DNA from: Plantago ovata
Lineage: Eukaryota > Streptophyta > Magnoliopsida > Lamiales > Plantaginaceae
Reading direction: 5' to 3'
DNA: 64,000 nucleotides
Assembly (NCBI GenBank): GCA_028274465.1
Contig: CM051457.1
Span: 56,394,425-56,458,424 of the forward strand
The translations under genes were made by a program, and so were the position numbers. This document shows, in pieces, positions 20,496 through 31,532 of this stretch. The notes beneath the pieces are model-generated. The model made no database searches. It was given only the letters and a program-made list of their open reading frames with translations, and was not told where the DNA came from. Numbering within the stretch: the first letter of the stretch is position 1; each line of letters opens with the position of its first letter.

Positions 20496-21791
20496 TGATG
20501 AATGTGTATTTTACACCTTCATTTGAGTCTTTTTCACCTATTTTAGCTATCCTCTATGTTAATTTAGCTATATTTTAGTGCATTTTATTAGAATAGTGTC
20601 ACGTTTCCCTTTAGTTTTTATTTTACAGGTTTTGGTTGAAAAACGAGGATTTCCGGGCAATTATATTAAAGTTGACAAGGAATTGGTGTTCCAGAAGCCT
20701 ATTTGGAGTATCTGAAGGTTTCCGGATAGGATTTGGAGTCTAGGGGTCGAATCTGGAGGTTAGAAGGCCACTAGAAGTCAGAAACCGAGTCCGAAAAGGG
20801 GAAGAAATCCAAAAACGCGTCGAAAACGCGGAATTCCGCGAATTTTACTCCCGGGCGAATCGCCCGGTGTGTGGGGCCTTTCGCCCGTTGTGTGGGGCCC
20901 TTCGCCCCACACTATTTCGAAGCCTATATATAGTTGCTCAGTTTTTCTCCGAAATTCATACTTTTCCCGACCTATTCTCTCACCTTTCTCCGTAGTTTTA
21001 GGTAGGAACTTCCCAGAGCCTGTTCTGAGGGGTTCATAGCTTAGAAGATACTTTTTCATAGCAGTTTGGAGCTTGTAAGATCGCGATTCTTCGGAGACTG
21101 ACAACCTTCGGTAACATTGTATCTTACGGTTTATTCTACTTATTTTTATATATCTTTCAACATGTTTTCTTCTATGATTTCTGTTGATTGCATGACAACT
21201 ATGAGTAGCTAAACTTATCGTTGGTGGTAGTATGTGAATTCTTAGCGAAGGGTAGATAATCATGCTAATGGCTATATCGCGCATTATACTCCGTGTTATT
21301 GCTTTATTTCGTTGATCAGGCGCAACCTATATCTTCGTATGTTGATTAATTATTATGCACAATTGGACCCTCGTCGGCCTATGCATATCTATATCTTCGT
21401 AGTGTTGAATAATTACGGAACACAATTGGACAATATTGTTTGACTTGTCAGTATCTATATTTTCGTAGTGTTTGATAATTACAACAGGACAATTGATTGA
21501 TCAAAGATCTCCATGCAAGACCGAGGAATTTACGCATGATGATTAACCCGTTATGCTTTGAAGGATCATACTATCACCAATCTCCATTATCTGTTAGAAA
21601 AACCTTTGCTATACCGTCTGCTGTTTTTATTTTCTTTAGTTAAATAGATAAAGCTAGTTATAGTCCTTAGAGAACGACACTCGAGGTCATTCTACTGCTA
21701 CACTACGGTTTTCGTTGTAGTTGTGAATTCCCTATGGCTAAATAACAAATTTATTTGATTAATCGGGACTCGACAAATCCCGCGTTCATCA
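20496..21791 (+). repeat. G2 3' LTR
   Basis: 1296 bp, TGATGAATGTGTATTTTAC to GCGTTCATCA. It has GGGCGAATCGCCC-type dyads (20847-20916) upstream of a TATA box TATATATAG (20925-20933). It is followed directly by Copia C gag. Confidence 0.88.
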
Positions 21792-22179
21792 TAGGACTGT
21801 TTACCTGACCGGCCGTGAGGCAGAATTCGTAGTTTGACACATCCGGATAAGCTTCCATAGCTATTCCACAAACTTCCTTGCCAATCTCTACGTCAAGAGT
21901 GGCTTCTTCTTCTTCAGTGTCTGAGCTTTCTACCTCACTGTCTTCGGAGATGGTATCAATGCACAACGCATCGATTTTTGCTTGAAGCTTCTTCTTTTCT
22001 TCAGCAATAAAAGCCCTTTTGAACTTCTTCTTCTTTTCAGCAGATTTACCTTTCAGCAAAGGACAATTTCCTTTGAAGTGTCCAGGCTTTTTGCAATAAA
22101 AGCAGAGATCATTGCCAACTGCTGGTTCTTTAGAGGAATTTGCTTGCTAAGCTTGCTTGTTCAGCGAGCTAGCCTCATT
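21792..22179 (-). pseudogene. Copia C gag, C-terminal fragment
   Basis: On the minus strand it runs from the CACTA insertion through the zinc knuckle FYCKKPGHFKGNC, then MLKGKSAEKKKKFKRAF and the acidic stretch DVEIGKEVCGIAMEAYPDVS. It ends at GQVNSP, where G2 is inserted. The knuckle is intact here, unlike Copia A. An in-frame TAA replaces one codon near 22148, shortly before the transposon. Confidence 0.8.
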
Positions 22180-22195
22180 CACTACAAGAAAAATC

Positions 22196-22345
22196 GGATA
22201 TAGCGACGGATTTAATCCGTCGCTATATGTTAGCGATCCGTCGCTAAATGCCATTAGCGACGGATAGTCCGTCGCGAAAAGTGGCGTCGCTAATTCGAAA
22301 TGCGACGGATGAAGCTATATTTTAGCGACGGATAAAGGTAAACGT
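22196..22345. repeat. CACTA left subterminal repeats
   Basis: At least six copies of a GCGACGGAT core in both orientations, some as perfect palindromes such as GACGGATTTAATCCGTC. In En/Spm-type elements such subterminal arrays are the binding sites of the DNA-binding transposase; the role here is by analogy. Confidence 0.8.
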
Positions 22346-22394
22346 CGTTATTTTCATCGTTGACCAAACTTGAGACGGATAATTGATCCGTCCC

Positions 22395-23631
22395 TGATAA
22401 ATTTGTTAATTAGCCAAAGGCAATCCACAACTACAACGAAAACCGTAGTGTAGCAGTAGAATGACTCGAGTGTCGTTCACTCAGGACTATAACTAGTTTT
22501 ATCTATTTAACAAGAAAATATAAAACAGCAGACAGATAGCAATAGGGGGTTTCTAGCAGTAATGGAGATTGGTGATAGTATGGTCCTTCTTAACATAATG
22601 GGTCGATAATCATGCATAAATTCCTCGGTCTTGCATAGAAATCTTTGAATCAATCTAGTGTCCTGTTGCAAGTATTAAGCACTACGAAGATAATTTGGTG
22701 TGACTAGTCAATCACGATTGTCCTAATGTGTTCCGTAATTATTCAACACTACGAAGATAATTGGTCTGATGGTCGACTAGTGTCCTATTGTGCATAATAA
22801 TCAATACAACATACGAGAATTTTGGTTACAACTGATCAACGAAATAAAGCAATGACAGGGAGTATAATGCGCGATATAGCCATTAGCATGATTATCTTCC
22901 CTCGCTAAGAATTCACATACTACCACCAACGATAAGTTTAGCTACTCATAATAGGCATGCAATCAATAGAAATCATAGAAGAAAACATATTGAAAGAATA
23001 TAAAATAAGTAGAATAAAACTGTAAGATACAAAGTTACCGAAGGTTGTCAATCTCCGGATGATTGTGGTCCTACGAGCTCCAATCTGCTATGAAAAAGTA
23101 TCCCCTAAGCTACGTAACTCCCAGGACAGGCCCCGGGAAGTCCCTACCTAAAACTATAGAGAGAGGTGAGGAAGTAGGCTTGGAAAGATATGATTTTCGG
23201 AGAGAAAACTGAGCACTATATATAGGCCCGAAAAAACTCCGGGGCGGTTCGCCCCATGCTGCGGCGGTTCGCCCCCCAGTAATTTCGTGGCATTTCTGCG
23301 TTTTCGACGCAGTTTTGGATTTCTTCACCTTTTCGGACTCGGTTTATGACTTCTAGTAGCCTTCTAACCTCCAGATTCGACCCCTAGACTCCAAATCCTA
23401 TCCGGAAACCTTCAGATACTCCAAATAGGCTTCTGGAACACCAATTCCTTGTCAACTTCAATATAATTGCCCATAAATCTTCGAATTTCAACCAAAACCT
23501 GTAAAATAAAATCTAAAGGGAAACGTGACACTATTCTAATAAAATGTACTAAAATATAGCTAAATTAACATAGAGGATAGCTAAAATAGGTGAAAAAGAC
23601 TTGAATGAAAGTGTAAAATACACATTCATCA
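22395..23631 (-). repeat. Solo LTR of the G2/G3 family inside the CACTA element
   Basis: The minus strand reads TGATGAATGTGTATTTTACAC...AATTTATCA. It aligns over its length with the LTRs at 20496, 34822 and 42915, including the GGGGCGGTTCGCCCC dyads and the TATA region. Flanks are GTCCC (22390-22394) and ATCCC (23632-23636), a 5-bp TSD with one mismatch. There is no internal region, so it formed by LTR-LTR recombination. It shows that the Athila-like family was active after the CACTA element had landed here or had assembled. Confidence 0.85.
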
Positions 23632-23952
23632 ATCCCTACAATATGGCGACGAATGAAATCATCCGTCGCTATATTGCTAGAACACGTGTCAGGTGTTAGA
23701 CAGACGAGATTTCGCGACGGATGGTTTAATTCGTCGCTAATTGGTCTGGAATATATTTATTTTATTTGTTAATTTATTTATTTTATTTTAAATTTTTTTT
23801 TTGTAGTTGTACACCGCAAATACGTAAACATTTTCGTAACTAAACACTATATACAAAAAAAAATTGTTCTAAGCATTAATAAAATGAAAGTACTAATTGT
23901 CCTAAGCAAAGGAACATGAAAAAAAATTGTTCGAAAAAATAAAAAGAGAGTA

Positions 23953-24976
23953 CTACTGCTGAGATCCTGGGGGGCATCGGGGGGGCATCGGCATCATCGA
24001 AAATGAAGAACTCGGGAGGTGGCGCTCCACCGGGGGGGCATACTGCCACATGAGTCGCTCGATGGATCTCTTGAATCCATGCCTCATCCTCGTCTGCTCT
24101 GCCCTCAACCGAGCAGTCTCCTGGACATGCTCTTGGACAGTTATCTTCAGCTGCTGCTGCTCCTGGAGGTACTCGGGAGGCACTGGCTTGTCCCCTTCGG
24201 CGCTTGGAGGAGCTGGAGGTTGAGCCACCCTGATTCACCGTCTCCGCTATCGCCTGCGAGAGGTTGCCCATGCCGAAGACACGCCCCTTATCATCGAGAT
24301 CACGATCTCGAGATAGATGGCGTTCTCCTCCTCGGCCGTGAGATCAAGGTTCTCAGTCCTGGCCAGGAACTCCGCCTGAAAATTCAAACAAACAATTAAG
24401 ATTTAATTAGTACGTTATTGATCGAACAATCAAATATTCAACAAGAAGCTCAGGAATCGAAAAAATATAAAACTTACCGCGATTTTTTTGGCCCTATCAG
24501 CCGGGAAGATCATCTTGCCATCCTTATCCAGCTCCCCATGAGCCTCACAGAAGTGCTCCCACATGGTCTGCTCCCTCCCCTCCGATATCTTATCAAATAT
24601 ATATAAATTAATAAAGTAATGATTAAATTGAAATAAGACTTAAGAAAGAAAAAGAAACTATAACAAAGTACGTGACTTACCGCGTCCAGGTGGCGCGCCA
24701 ACTGAGATTTCGAACCTTGCCGATGCTTCACCGAGCCTGTCCCATCCGGTGGATTATGGACCCGGTTCTCCCTGTTCTGCTCCGACAGCTTCTGGGCTTG
24801 AAGGTTCTCCTCCCAATACTTCATCCACAGGGGCCACTCCTCCTCCCCAATCCACCCCGACTTCTTCCCCGATGCCTTGATCTTGGCGACCTTCTTCCGG
24901 AAGGCTTCGGAGCCTTCATGTTCGAAGGCATACCACAGCTCCAACTTGAACTTGTTGGGGAGGAAGAACTTCTCCT
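23953..24976 (-). pseudogene. Ptta/En-Spm plant transposase gene remnant (Transposase_24-like)
   Basis: Three exons are visible on the minus strand with consensus splice sites: 24976-24681, 24588-24478 and 24375-23953. Exon 1 reads LELWYAFEHEGSEAFRKKV, then WPLWMKYWEENLQ, EQNRENRVHNPPDGTGSV and GSKSQLARH. This is the conserved core of the plant Ptta/En-Spm family (PF03004). Exon 2 reads MWEHFCEAHGELDKDG. Exon 3 has KGRVFGMGNLSQAI, then after a frameshift a coiled coil (LQEQQQLKITVQEHVQE). At least two frame breaks lie in exon 3 (about 24300 and 24200). The protein probably binds DNA as an accessory transposition factor. Confidence 0.72.
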
Positions 24977-25018
24977 ACATTTCAGAAAGTATACAAAATT
25001 CAGACTAATATATATATA

Positions 25019-25265
25019 ACACGGTGACTAACATATCACCCAAACAATTGCACAATGTCCTATTTCAACTAACACACGGTGACTAACATATCACCCAAAC
25101 AATTGCACATTGTCCTATTTCAACTAACAACACGGTGACTAACATATCACCCAAACAATTGCACATTGTCCTATTTCCAACTAACACACGGTGACTAACA
25201 TATCACCCAAACAATTGCACATTGTCCTATTTCAACTAACACACGGTGACTAACATATCACCCAA
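25019..25265. repeat. 55-bp tandem repeat, about 4.5 copies
   Basis: Units start at 25019, 25074, 25130, 25186 and 25241 with ACACGGTGACTAACATATCA, period 55-56 bp, near-identical. They lie in what is probably an intron or the 5' region of the CACTA gene. Confidence 0.9.
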
Positions 25266-25280
25266 GTAATTTAAGCAAAA

Positions 25281-25364
25281 ATTTATCCAATTGTATCAAT
25301 CCAAAAATTTATCCAATTGTATCAATCCAAACATTTATCCAATTGTATCCATCCAAACATTTAT
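25281..25364. repeat. 26-bp tandem repeat, about 3 copies
   Basis: ATTTATCCAATTGTATC starts at 25281, 25307 and 25333 with a partial copy at 25359; period exactly 26 bp. Confidence 0.85.
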
Positions 25365-25739
25365 TTCTCGATTTACCCTAAATTAAGCAAAAACTATACA
25401 AAAAAATAAAAGTAGGCCAGAATTTAATCAACAAAAATTAGTCTTAGGGTTTCAGGGTTCTAACCTGGATATAAGAGAATGGAGAATGAAGTCCCAAACG
25501 CGCCGGTGGTGGTGGTGGTGGCGATTCGCGATGGTTCTTCCTGGTTCGCGGTTGTGGCAGTCGAGAGTGGATGGCAATAGTGGTGGTGGCGTTGATGGCA
25601 ATCGTGGTGGTGGCGATTCGTGGCGGCGGTGGTAGAGATGGTGCCGATTTGCGAGTGGGAGTTAGGGATTTGGTTTGAAAATAGAAAGGGGAAATGGGGG
25701 AGAAGAAGAACTCCCCCGCCTGTATATGTATACGTAGTG

Positions 25740-26010
25740 ACAAATAGGTTTATCCGTCGCTAGGTATTTATTTAATTTAATCTTTTTTTCCTTTCTAATA
25801 GTCAATAGAGGTAGCGACGGATAAACTTATCCGTCGCTCCCTTAGCGACGGATAAGCTTTGTCCATCGCTATCTGAGAGGCGGATTGGCTCTTTTCAAGG
25901 ACGAACTGAGTTTAGAGCGCAGTTCGTCCTCATCCGTCGCTAACATCAGCGATCCGTCGCGAACTAGTGACGGATCGCATCCGTATTTAGCCATCCGTCG
26001 CTAAGTGGCA
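25740..26010. repeat. CACTA right subterminal repeats
   Basis: Inverted and direct copies of GCGACGGAT / ATCCGTCGC, including GCGACGGATAAACTTATCC at 25813. They match the left end and are the presumed transposase-binding zone. Confidence 0.8.
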
Positions 26011-26024
26011 AATTTCTTGTAGTG

Positions 26025-26916
26025 ATTCTTGTATTTATGGTAGTTGTTACCAAGATGCTTTTTCAGCTTCTCTTTTGCTTTTCGCCTTTCAAGTTCCTTA
26101 CTGATGAATTTCTTCATGTTTTTAACAACTAAAACATTTTCATCAGCAGGCTCTTTATCATTTTTCTTTTCAGAAGATGACGGCGTTGCAACAAGAGCAA
26201 TGTTTTGCGATTTTTCAGCAAACACATTTTCTCTTTGCTTTGTCTCGTAGTTGACAGTAGCAAGATGAGAGAACCTCTGTAGGTGTGAAATTTGGCATTC
26301 CTTGATTATAATAGAAATTCTGAGTATGGATCCACTCTTGGTTCAAACTTCTAAAAATGGTTTTCACCTTCTCAGAATCTGAATAGAGATTTCCAACTCC
26401 TAAGGAAGCCATCTCACTTACTAGAGTTGTGAATCTGAAATCCAAGTCTTCCAGTAACTCATTTGTACCTTGTTTAAAGTTCTGGAACTTTAACTTAAGC
26501 ACTTCGAGTTTGTTTTTCTTGGTTTTATCAAATCCAGCGCAGAGATCTTGAACCATTTTCCAAGCTTCCTTAGCAGTTTTGGCACCCCACAGTTTGCACT
26601 GTATAGTATCCGGAGTTGATCGAATGATGATGTTTCTTGCTTGGCCATCAAGACGGAATCTTTTGGCTTTGTCGGAAGTCCATTCCTCTCTTGGTTTTGG
26701 TACGGCGGTATCAACCGGTTCTCCTAAGATAGTTTCCTTTCAAGCAGTATCCGTGGTTTTGTGAGGAAAGCTTCTCTCAAGTTTAGTGATCTTGATAGGT
26801 CCATCATTTATGACAGTTACCATTTCATCACTAATGGCCTCAAGATGTAGCATCATGTTGTTTCACCATTTTTCATAGTTTTCCAGCTTCAGCAAGGGAG
26901 CGTCTCCTAAAGACAT
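26025..26916 (-). pseudogene. Copia C gag, N-terminal part
   Basis: It starts at an ATG (complement of 26914-26916) with MSLGDAPLLKLENYEKW and runs on the minus strand through the capsid motifs FRFTTLVSEMASLG and HTQNFYYNQGMPNFTP. A small deletion near 26276 shifts the frame, and there is an additional stop near 26740. It continues as MFAEKSQNIALVA and ISKELERRKAKEKLKK up to the CACTA insertion. It provides the N-terminal region that Copia A has lost. Confidence 0.82.
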
Positions 26917-27012
26917 CCTGTCAGCAAAAGACTACCAAACTGATCAAGTGAGAGTGAATTACGAAAAGCACCTAAGGGGATCTAGGTCCAGTGCTGAAGG
27001 TTAAAGAACCTC

Positions 27013-27024
27013 GCTCTGATACCA
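27013..27024 (-). promoter_or_regulatory. Copia C primer binding site, initiator tRNA-Met
   Basis: TGGTATCAGAGC on the minus strand, two bases inside the LTR end. Confidence 0.88.
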
Positions 27025-27026
27025 CT

Positions 27027-28296
27027 TGTTGGTCCCTTTAAACAACAAGAAAAGACTAGAGAGGGGGGGGGGTGAATAGTCTTTTCAATTTTTGGTCGTT
27101 TAAAATTTTTCTCATCAAGTGCTTATTACTTTTCAGTAATGAGTTTGCTGATACTTAACTTTCTCAGCAAGTACTAGTTACTTTTCAGTAACGACTTTTA
27201 CTGGTACTTTAAAAACAGAGTGCGGAAGTCTTTATACAATAAGTGCTTTTCAGAGTGTGCTAGTTTCAGCAAGTGAGCAGAGTGACAGTGTACAAATATT
27301 TAAGCTTCCTGAAAACTAAATGCGGTAAAGTAAATCACACAAACACTTTTATAGTGGTATCTGAGAGTGGCGTAATCTCTCAACTAATCCACTTTGTCTT
27401 TTATAGGACTGAATCCACTAAGATAAGTTTGAGGTTTCTTACAACACCTATCTATAATGATTCTTCAGAAACCAAAGCACACTAGCTTCGTTTCCAACCT
27501 AACTAGAGAACGAAACCTTGTTCTCCACCAAACTTGGGACACTTAATCAGCAAAGCTATGCTTGATTAATTCCCCTTGAATTTCACGCCTGAAAAAGGGT
27601 GTTTATCAGTTAGAGAGGTTTGGGATGAGATGACTTGAGTATAACTTTTTAGCTATAACAAGTTATCTAAAGAAACAAAACTTAGAATACTTTTTAGTAA
27701 ACAAGTTAAGTTGTTTCTGGTGTCAATACTTGTTCTTGTTCGAAAGAAAGAACACTTAACTAATTTCTAAGCTGTGAATGTTCTACTTCTTCACAAGTAG
27801 CTTTTGTTTCAACCTTAAGTCTTGGAACGGATCAATAGGCAGTAAAGAGTATGGAAGATTGAGCGTTTAAGCACAAGTGAGAGACTGATCACGTTGTTGA
27901 CACACTTCAACTCTTGCCAGATGACCTCTATTTATAGTGAATCAAGGGAGCCGTTTGAATTTCAAATTCTAAAGCTTTGTTCCTTAAGATGTCACTATCT
28001 TTCTTTTGTACTTTCAGCAGCGTCCTTCATTTGTATTCTAGTCTTCATGTTCTTCACGTGCTTACTTTGAATTTAATGTTCATTTGAATGGAATTCAAAT
28101 GTGAAAGTTGGAGCCAAAATGCAAGTACTTACAGCAAGGAGCTCACATATGTATTTCAGCAAGCAGTCAGTCTTAGTTTCAACAAGCACAACCTACTCTG
28201 TCATATAGATTTTCACTTATGCGAGCTGTTGCTGAAATTTCCACTTTCTGAGCAACATGTGACTTTGTAGATACCTTCTTCAAAAATCTTCTTAGA
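27027..28296 (-). repeat. Copia C 5' LTR, truncated at its outer end
   Basis: It aligns with the 3' three-quarters of the sister LTRs. It includes the TATA box (TATAAATAG, complement of about 27928-27936), and tetraloop hairpins at 27125-27140 and 27177-27192. Homology stops near 28296. Confidence 0.82.
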
Positions 28297-28968
28297 TCTC
28301 GAGATCACGTTCAACGGAACAAAAACTCTTTCAAAAAATTTCTCCATATAAGAGACAGGGACTGGAATGAAAAATCATCCAACATTCACTACAGCATACT
28401 TGAAACAATAGCATTCTCACATTAAGCTTAAACCTAATCCCTACGATAATTCATCAGCCCGCCTCCGGCGAAAATATCGTCTCTAGCACAAATAATCCCG
28501 CAACCCTAAAACCCCTGTTGTCAGACACTCTATAATCGAAAACGTTTAACCATGCACTCTGCTCAAGGCGTCTAGTCCAGTCTGACTGCAGCGATATCAT
28601 ATCAGAGGCAGCCTAGCATATCCAATCCGACCGACTCTCTGTCTATCTGAAAATAGTAAGGATAAGTTTATTTCATTCATTGTTTACATTTGATTTTACA
28701 TTATCTATCACAAACGTACTAATTTGAGCGTCGACACCGCACCGGTGTCACCTTTGAATCTCACCGCTCTACATTGCTTTTGTATTGACTTCAGGTCGTT
28801 GGGGCCCAATTCATTAAAATCCGTGATTTTAGATTCAGAGCCTCTACAATACTCCATGCACCACCTCTAATCCTGACCCATTTACATACATCATAATTAA
28901 TTCATAAGCATTTGAATAATCTTATTTATCTTATTTAATTGTTTATTATTTAGTATATATAAATATGA

Positions 28969-28971
<3 letters not shown>

Positions 28972-29016
<45 letters not shown>

Positions 29017-29036
29017 TATATATAGATATATATATA
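28972..29036. repeat. (TA)n microsatellite
   Basis: About 65 bp of TATATA with two GATA interruptions near the right end. Confidence 0.95.
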
Positions 29037-29328
29037 AAATTAAACGTTTCCTAGGCGTTTCCGTTTCCTATTTTCTAAATTTTTACGTTTCCACGTTTCC
29101 GTTTCTGTCTCCGTTGCCGTTTCCGTGCTTCTTAGATTAGATCAATTGAATATTCAATCTCAACCGTTGATTATTTATTAATGCGACATGACTTCGAAGT
29201 GGTCCCATAATAGGTTCGCAGTGGTTGTATAATAGCAAATATTAATTTTTAATATAAATTAAATTTAAAAAATTATAATTTATATCAATATAATAAATTA
29301 AATTAAATACATAAAATGTATTTAAACT

Positions 29329-29480
29329 CCACAACCACCACCAGAATCTGGCAACCACCATAGGAATCTGGCGACCACCAAAATCGGGTCACCACCATCG
29401 GAATCCGGCAACCATCACCGAAATTTGATGACCACCTTAATCCGGCAACCACTACCAATATCCATGACGACCACTGAAAA
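29329..29480. repeat. Degenerate ~20-bp minisatellite (CCACCA...GGAATCTGGCAA)
   Basis: At least seven units of 17-22 bp begin with CCACCA or CCATCA and end with GGCAA, GGCGA or similar. Units differ at several positions. Confidence 0.7.
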
Positions 29481-29865
29481 CCAACTTATAAATCTGAGAA
29501 TACTTCCGTATTTAATGCCGCATCAACATTATAATTACGCTGCAACATTGCATACGTTCTAATACAATTATTTTGAGATATACTTATGTAGCGATGTATA
29601 TTGTTACAGTAGCATCGACTTATCGTTTAGAATAATTATTTGCTAAATGATCCTTGTATTCTATTCAATTTTATAATTAGTACACAAATTAAAATATTAA
29701 TATATTTAATTTATTCCTTCCGAAAATACGTTTGTATTCCAAAATTCACCAAAACGGCAAAACTATACCCTCATCACCCTTTTCCATCTTAGTCTGAAAA
29801 TCAGAGGTTGAGAATAACATCAAGGTATGTTTTCATATATTTATGAATTCTATGTCATGTTTCTC

Positions 29866-31532
29866 TTTTTTTTTTTTTGGACCACAAAAACAATTTTCAT
29901 TACCAAAAATAATTTACGTACAAAAGCCGATCAGAATCCAGGCTCTCCAAGCAAACCAAAACATAACCATAAACAACAACCACTCAATCCTTTACAATTA
30001 TCCCTCAACTACTATAATCTGTCATACAAATGTTTGAGTCCCAAATGTAGCCCAACTTCACGTTTTGCATAATAAGGTCTATCAAAACTGGATTTCTTTG
30101 TTTCATTCCAAACACCATCCCATTTCGTTCAATCCAAATGGCGTACATAGTCTCATCTCAGCAATAACAAGCTTCAAAAGCTTATTCTTCATCTGTTTCG
30201 CCTTACAATTTCTTGTGAGCCACTGTATTTCATCCGGCCAGCTTTGCGGAATTCTTTTAAACTGCACCCACCTCAAAACTGTCTGCCATATATCCTTTGT
30301 ATAAGAACATTCAAAAAATAAATGCCTCATGGTTTCCTGCCCATTGCAATACACACATAACCCATCTGATGCGACCTCAAACATGCAAATATGATCTTTA
30401 GTAGGCAGCCTCCCATTACACCCCATCCATAACGTGAACAGTGCCCTTGGGCGTGCAATGTTGCCATAAAAAAAATTTCTCCAAGGCACTACAGGTTTCA
30501 CAGGACGCAAACTTCTGTACACCTTGCCAGTACTAAATTTACCCACCTTATTTGAAAATTCCCAACTATCATTTATCTCCATATCTGTGCGGCACTTAAA
30601 GATTGCACGAAGAATCCAAGAACAGTTCAGACCAGGTGGAAAATTAGCAACTGTATCATCTTTGATATACACATTATGCACCCATCTAACCCACAACCGA
30701 TCTGCCTTGTTTGCTAAATTCCACAATAGTTTTGCTATTGTTGCTTTATTCCACTCCACCAAGGAAATGATATTGAGTCCGCCTTCATTCTTTGAGTCAC
30801 AAATGTGATCCCATGCTATAGGAGCTTTACGACTGGCCTCATCATTACCCGTCCACAGGAACACACGACACAGTTTTTCGATATGTTGCAGCACCTGTTT
30901 TGGAAGAGGGAATATTTGCAACCAATAATTGGCTATGGCAAACAGAACACTTTGTATTAATTGAGATCGACCAGCATAACTGAGTAACCGGGTACTCCAG
31001 TGCCTGATCCTTGAGAGAATATGACCTATGAGAGGTTTGCAAGTAGTAGTAGTAAGTCTCTTACTATCAAAAGGCACCCCCAAATCTCGAACCGGCAAAC
31101 TACCCTTCTCAAAACCAGTCAAGGCTAAGATATCATGCTGAGTTCTATCATCTACTCCACCAAAAATAGACACGACATTTTGTAGGACTTGCCCGCAATC
31201 CAGTTGATGTAGTGAAAGAATGGAATTTTTGCATAACTCTACCGATCGTAAGTCACCCCTACATAACAACATCAAGTCGTCTGCAAAACACAAATTCACT
31301 ATTCCTAAACCTTCACATCGGGGGTGAAAATTGTAGTCAGGATCTTGTCTTAAGACCCTCAACAATCTGTACAAGTACTCCATAACTATCACAAATAGTA
31401 TAGGAGATATTGGGTACCCCTTTCAGTCCACGTTTTGCAATCACCAACTTTGATGGCTTCCCATTTATAGAAAATTTGTAGGACACCATAGGCACACACA
31501 TCATAATCCACTGCACAAACTTGCTAGGAAAT
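29866..31532 (-). mobile_element. LINE (plant L1-like), 3' part with poly(A) tail
   Basis: A T13 tract at 29866-29878 is the poly(A) tail of a minus-strand LINE. Upstream on the minus strand are the 3' UTR, the zinc-finger domain and the C-terminal half of RT. At 31532 the LINE is cut by Copia D and resumes at 59068 in the middle of RT. The TSD is GAAAT (31528-31532) with CAAAT (59068-59072), one mismatch. Taking one copy out makes the RT frame continuous across the junction, which confirms that both fragments are one LINE. Confidence 0.88.
30103..31532 (-). pseudogene. LINE ORF2, C-terminal half: RT thumb/palm and zf-RVT domain
   Basis: On the minus strand from the Copia junction it reads SKFVQWIMMCVP, then SINGKPSKLVIAKRGLKG. 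One extra G causes a frameshift near 31420, just before the PISPILF-type motif. In the new frame come VIVMEYLYRLL and the RT catalytic motif LCFADDLMLLC (A/DD box), then DLGVPFDSKRL. WNLANKADRLWVRWVHNVY and a zf-RVT (PF13966-like) domain follow, with GKFSTGKVYRSLR, RALFTLWMGCNGRLPT and CVYCNGQETMRHLFFEC. The stop is at 30103. The FADD motif is intact; the frameshift makes it a pseudogene. Confidence 0.88.

Larger units (their letters stand above)
16140..21791 (+). mobile_element. G2: Athila-like Ty3/gypsy element, non-autonomous, 5' part beyond the window
   Basis: The plus-strand order is the C-terminal half of gag with aspartic protease (to 17819), a 2.7-kb non-coding region, polypurine tract and 3' LTR (20496-21791). 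It matches G3 (34822-42859) segment by segment. No RT, RNase H or integrase lies between protease and LTR in either copy, so the family as a whole is non-autonomous. G2 is inserted in Copia C gag; the host reads TAGGA right after the LTR (21792-21796), the expected TSD, with its partner off the left edge. Copia A interrupts G2 in gag. Confidence 0.85.
22180..26024. mobile_element. CACTA (En/Spm-type) DNA transposon, non-autonomous
   Basis: Terminal inverted repeats are CACTACAAGAAA...TTTCTTGTAGTG. The 3-bp TSD is ATT (22177-22179 and 26025-26027), and excision restores the Copia gag order seen in Copia A at 13700. Both subterminal regions are packed with inverted TAGCGACGGAT / ATCCGTCGCTA motifs (22196-22400, 23640-23740, 25740-26010). 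Inside are a degenerate Ptta/En-Spm gene on the minus strand, two tandem-repeat blocks and a solo LTR. No TnpD-type transposase is present, so it is non-autonomous. Confidence 0.93.
21792..28296 (-). mobile_element. Copia copy C, 5' part (gag plus truncated 5' LTR)
   Basis: It belongs to the same family as Copia A. Gag pieces lie at 21792-22179 and 26025-26916, split by a CACTA element, followed by the tRNA-Met primer site (27013-27024) and a 5' LTR (27027-28296). The LTR lacks its first ~350-400 bp: homology to the sister LTRs stops near 28296, where anonymous DNA begins, so the outer end was lost by deletion. The pol half lies beyond the left edge, on the far side of G2. This is the oldest element of the left nest. 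Confidence 0.85.
28297..29865. other. Anonymous AT-rich sequence between the nests
   Basis: I see no reading frame of substance, no LTR ends and no similarity to the surrounding elements. It holds a TA microsatellite, a CGTTTCC-rich stretch (29044-29131) and a degenerate 20-bp repeat (29329-29480). It may be the original intergenic DNA, or unrecognised old repeats. Confidence 0.5.

Noticed and set aside
25444..25743. Pro/Thr-rich minus-strand frame as an additional exon of the CACTA gene
   Set aside because: It is built on GGTGGTGG-type simple repeats and shows no similarity to Ptta proteins; at most a leader.
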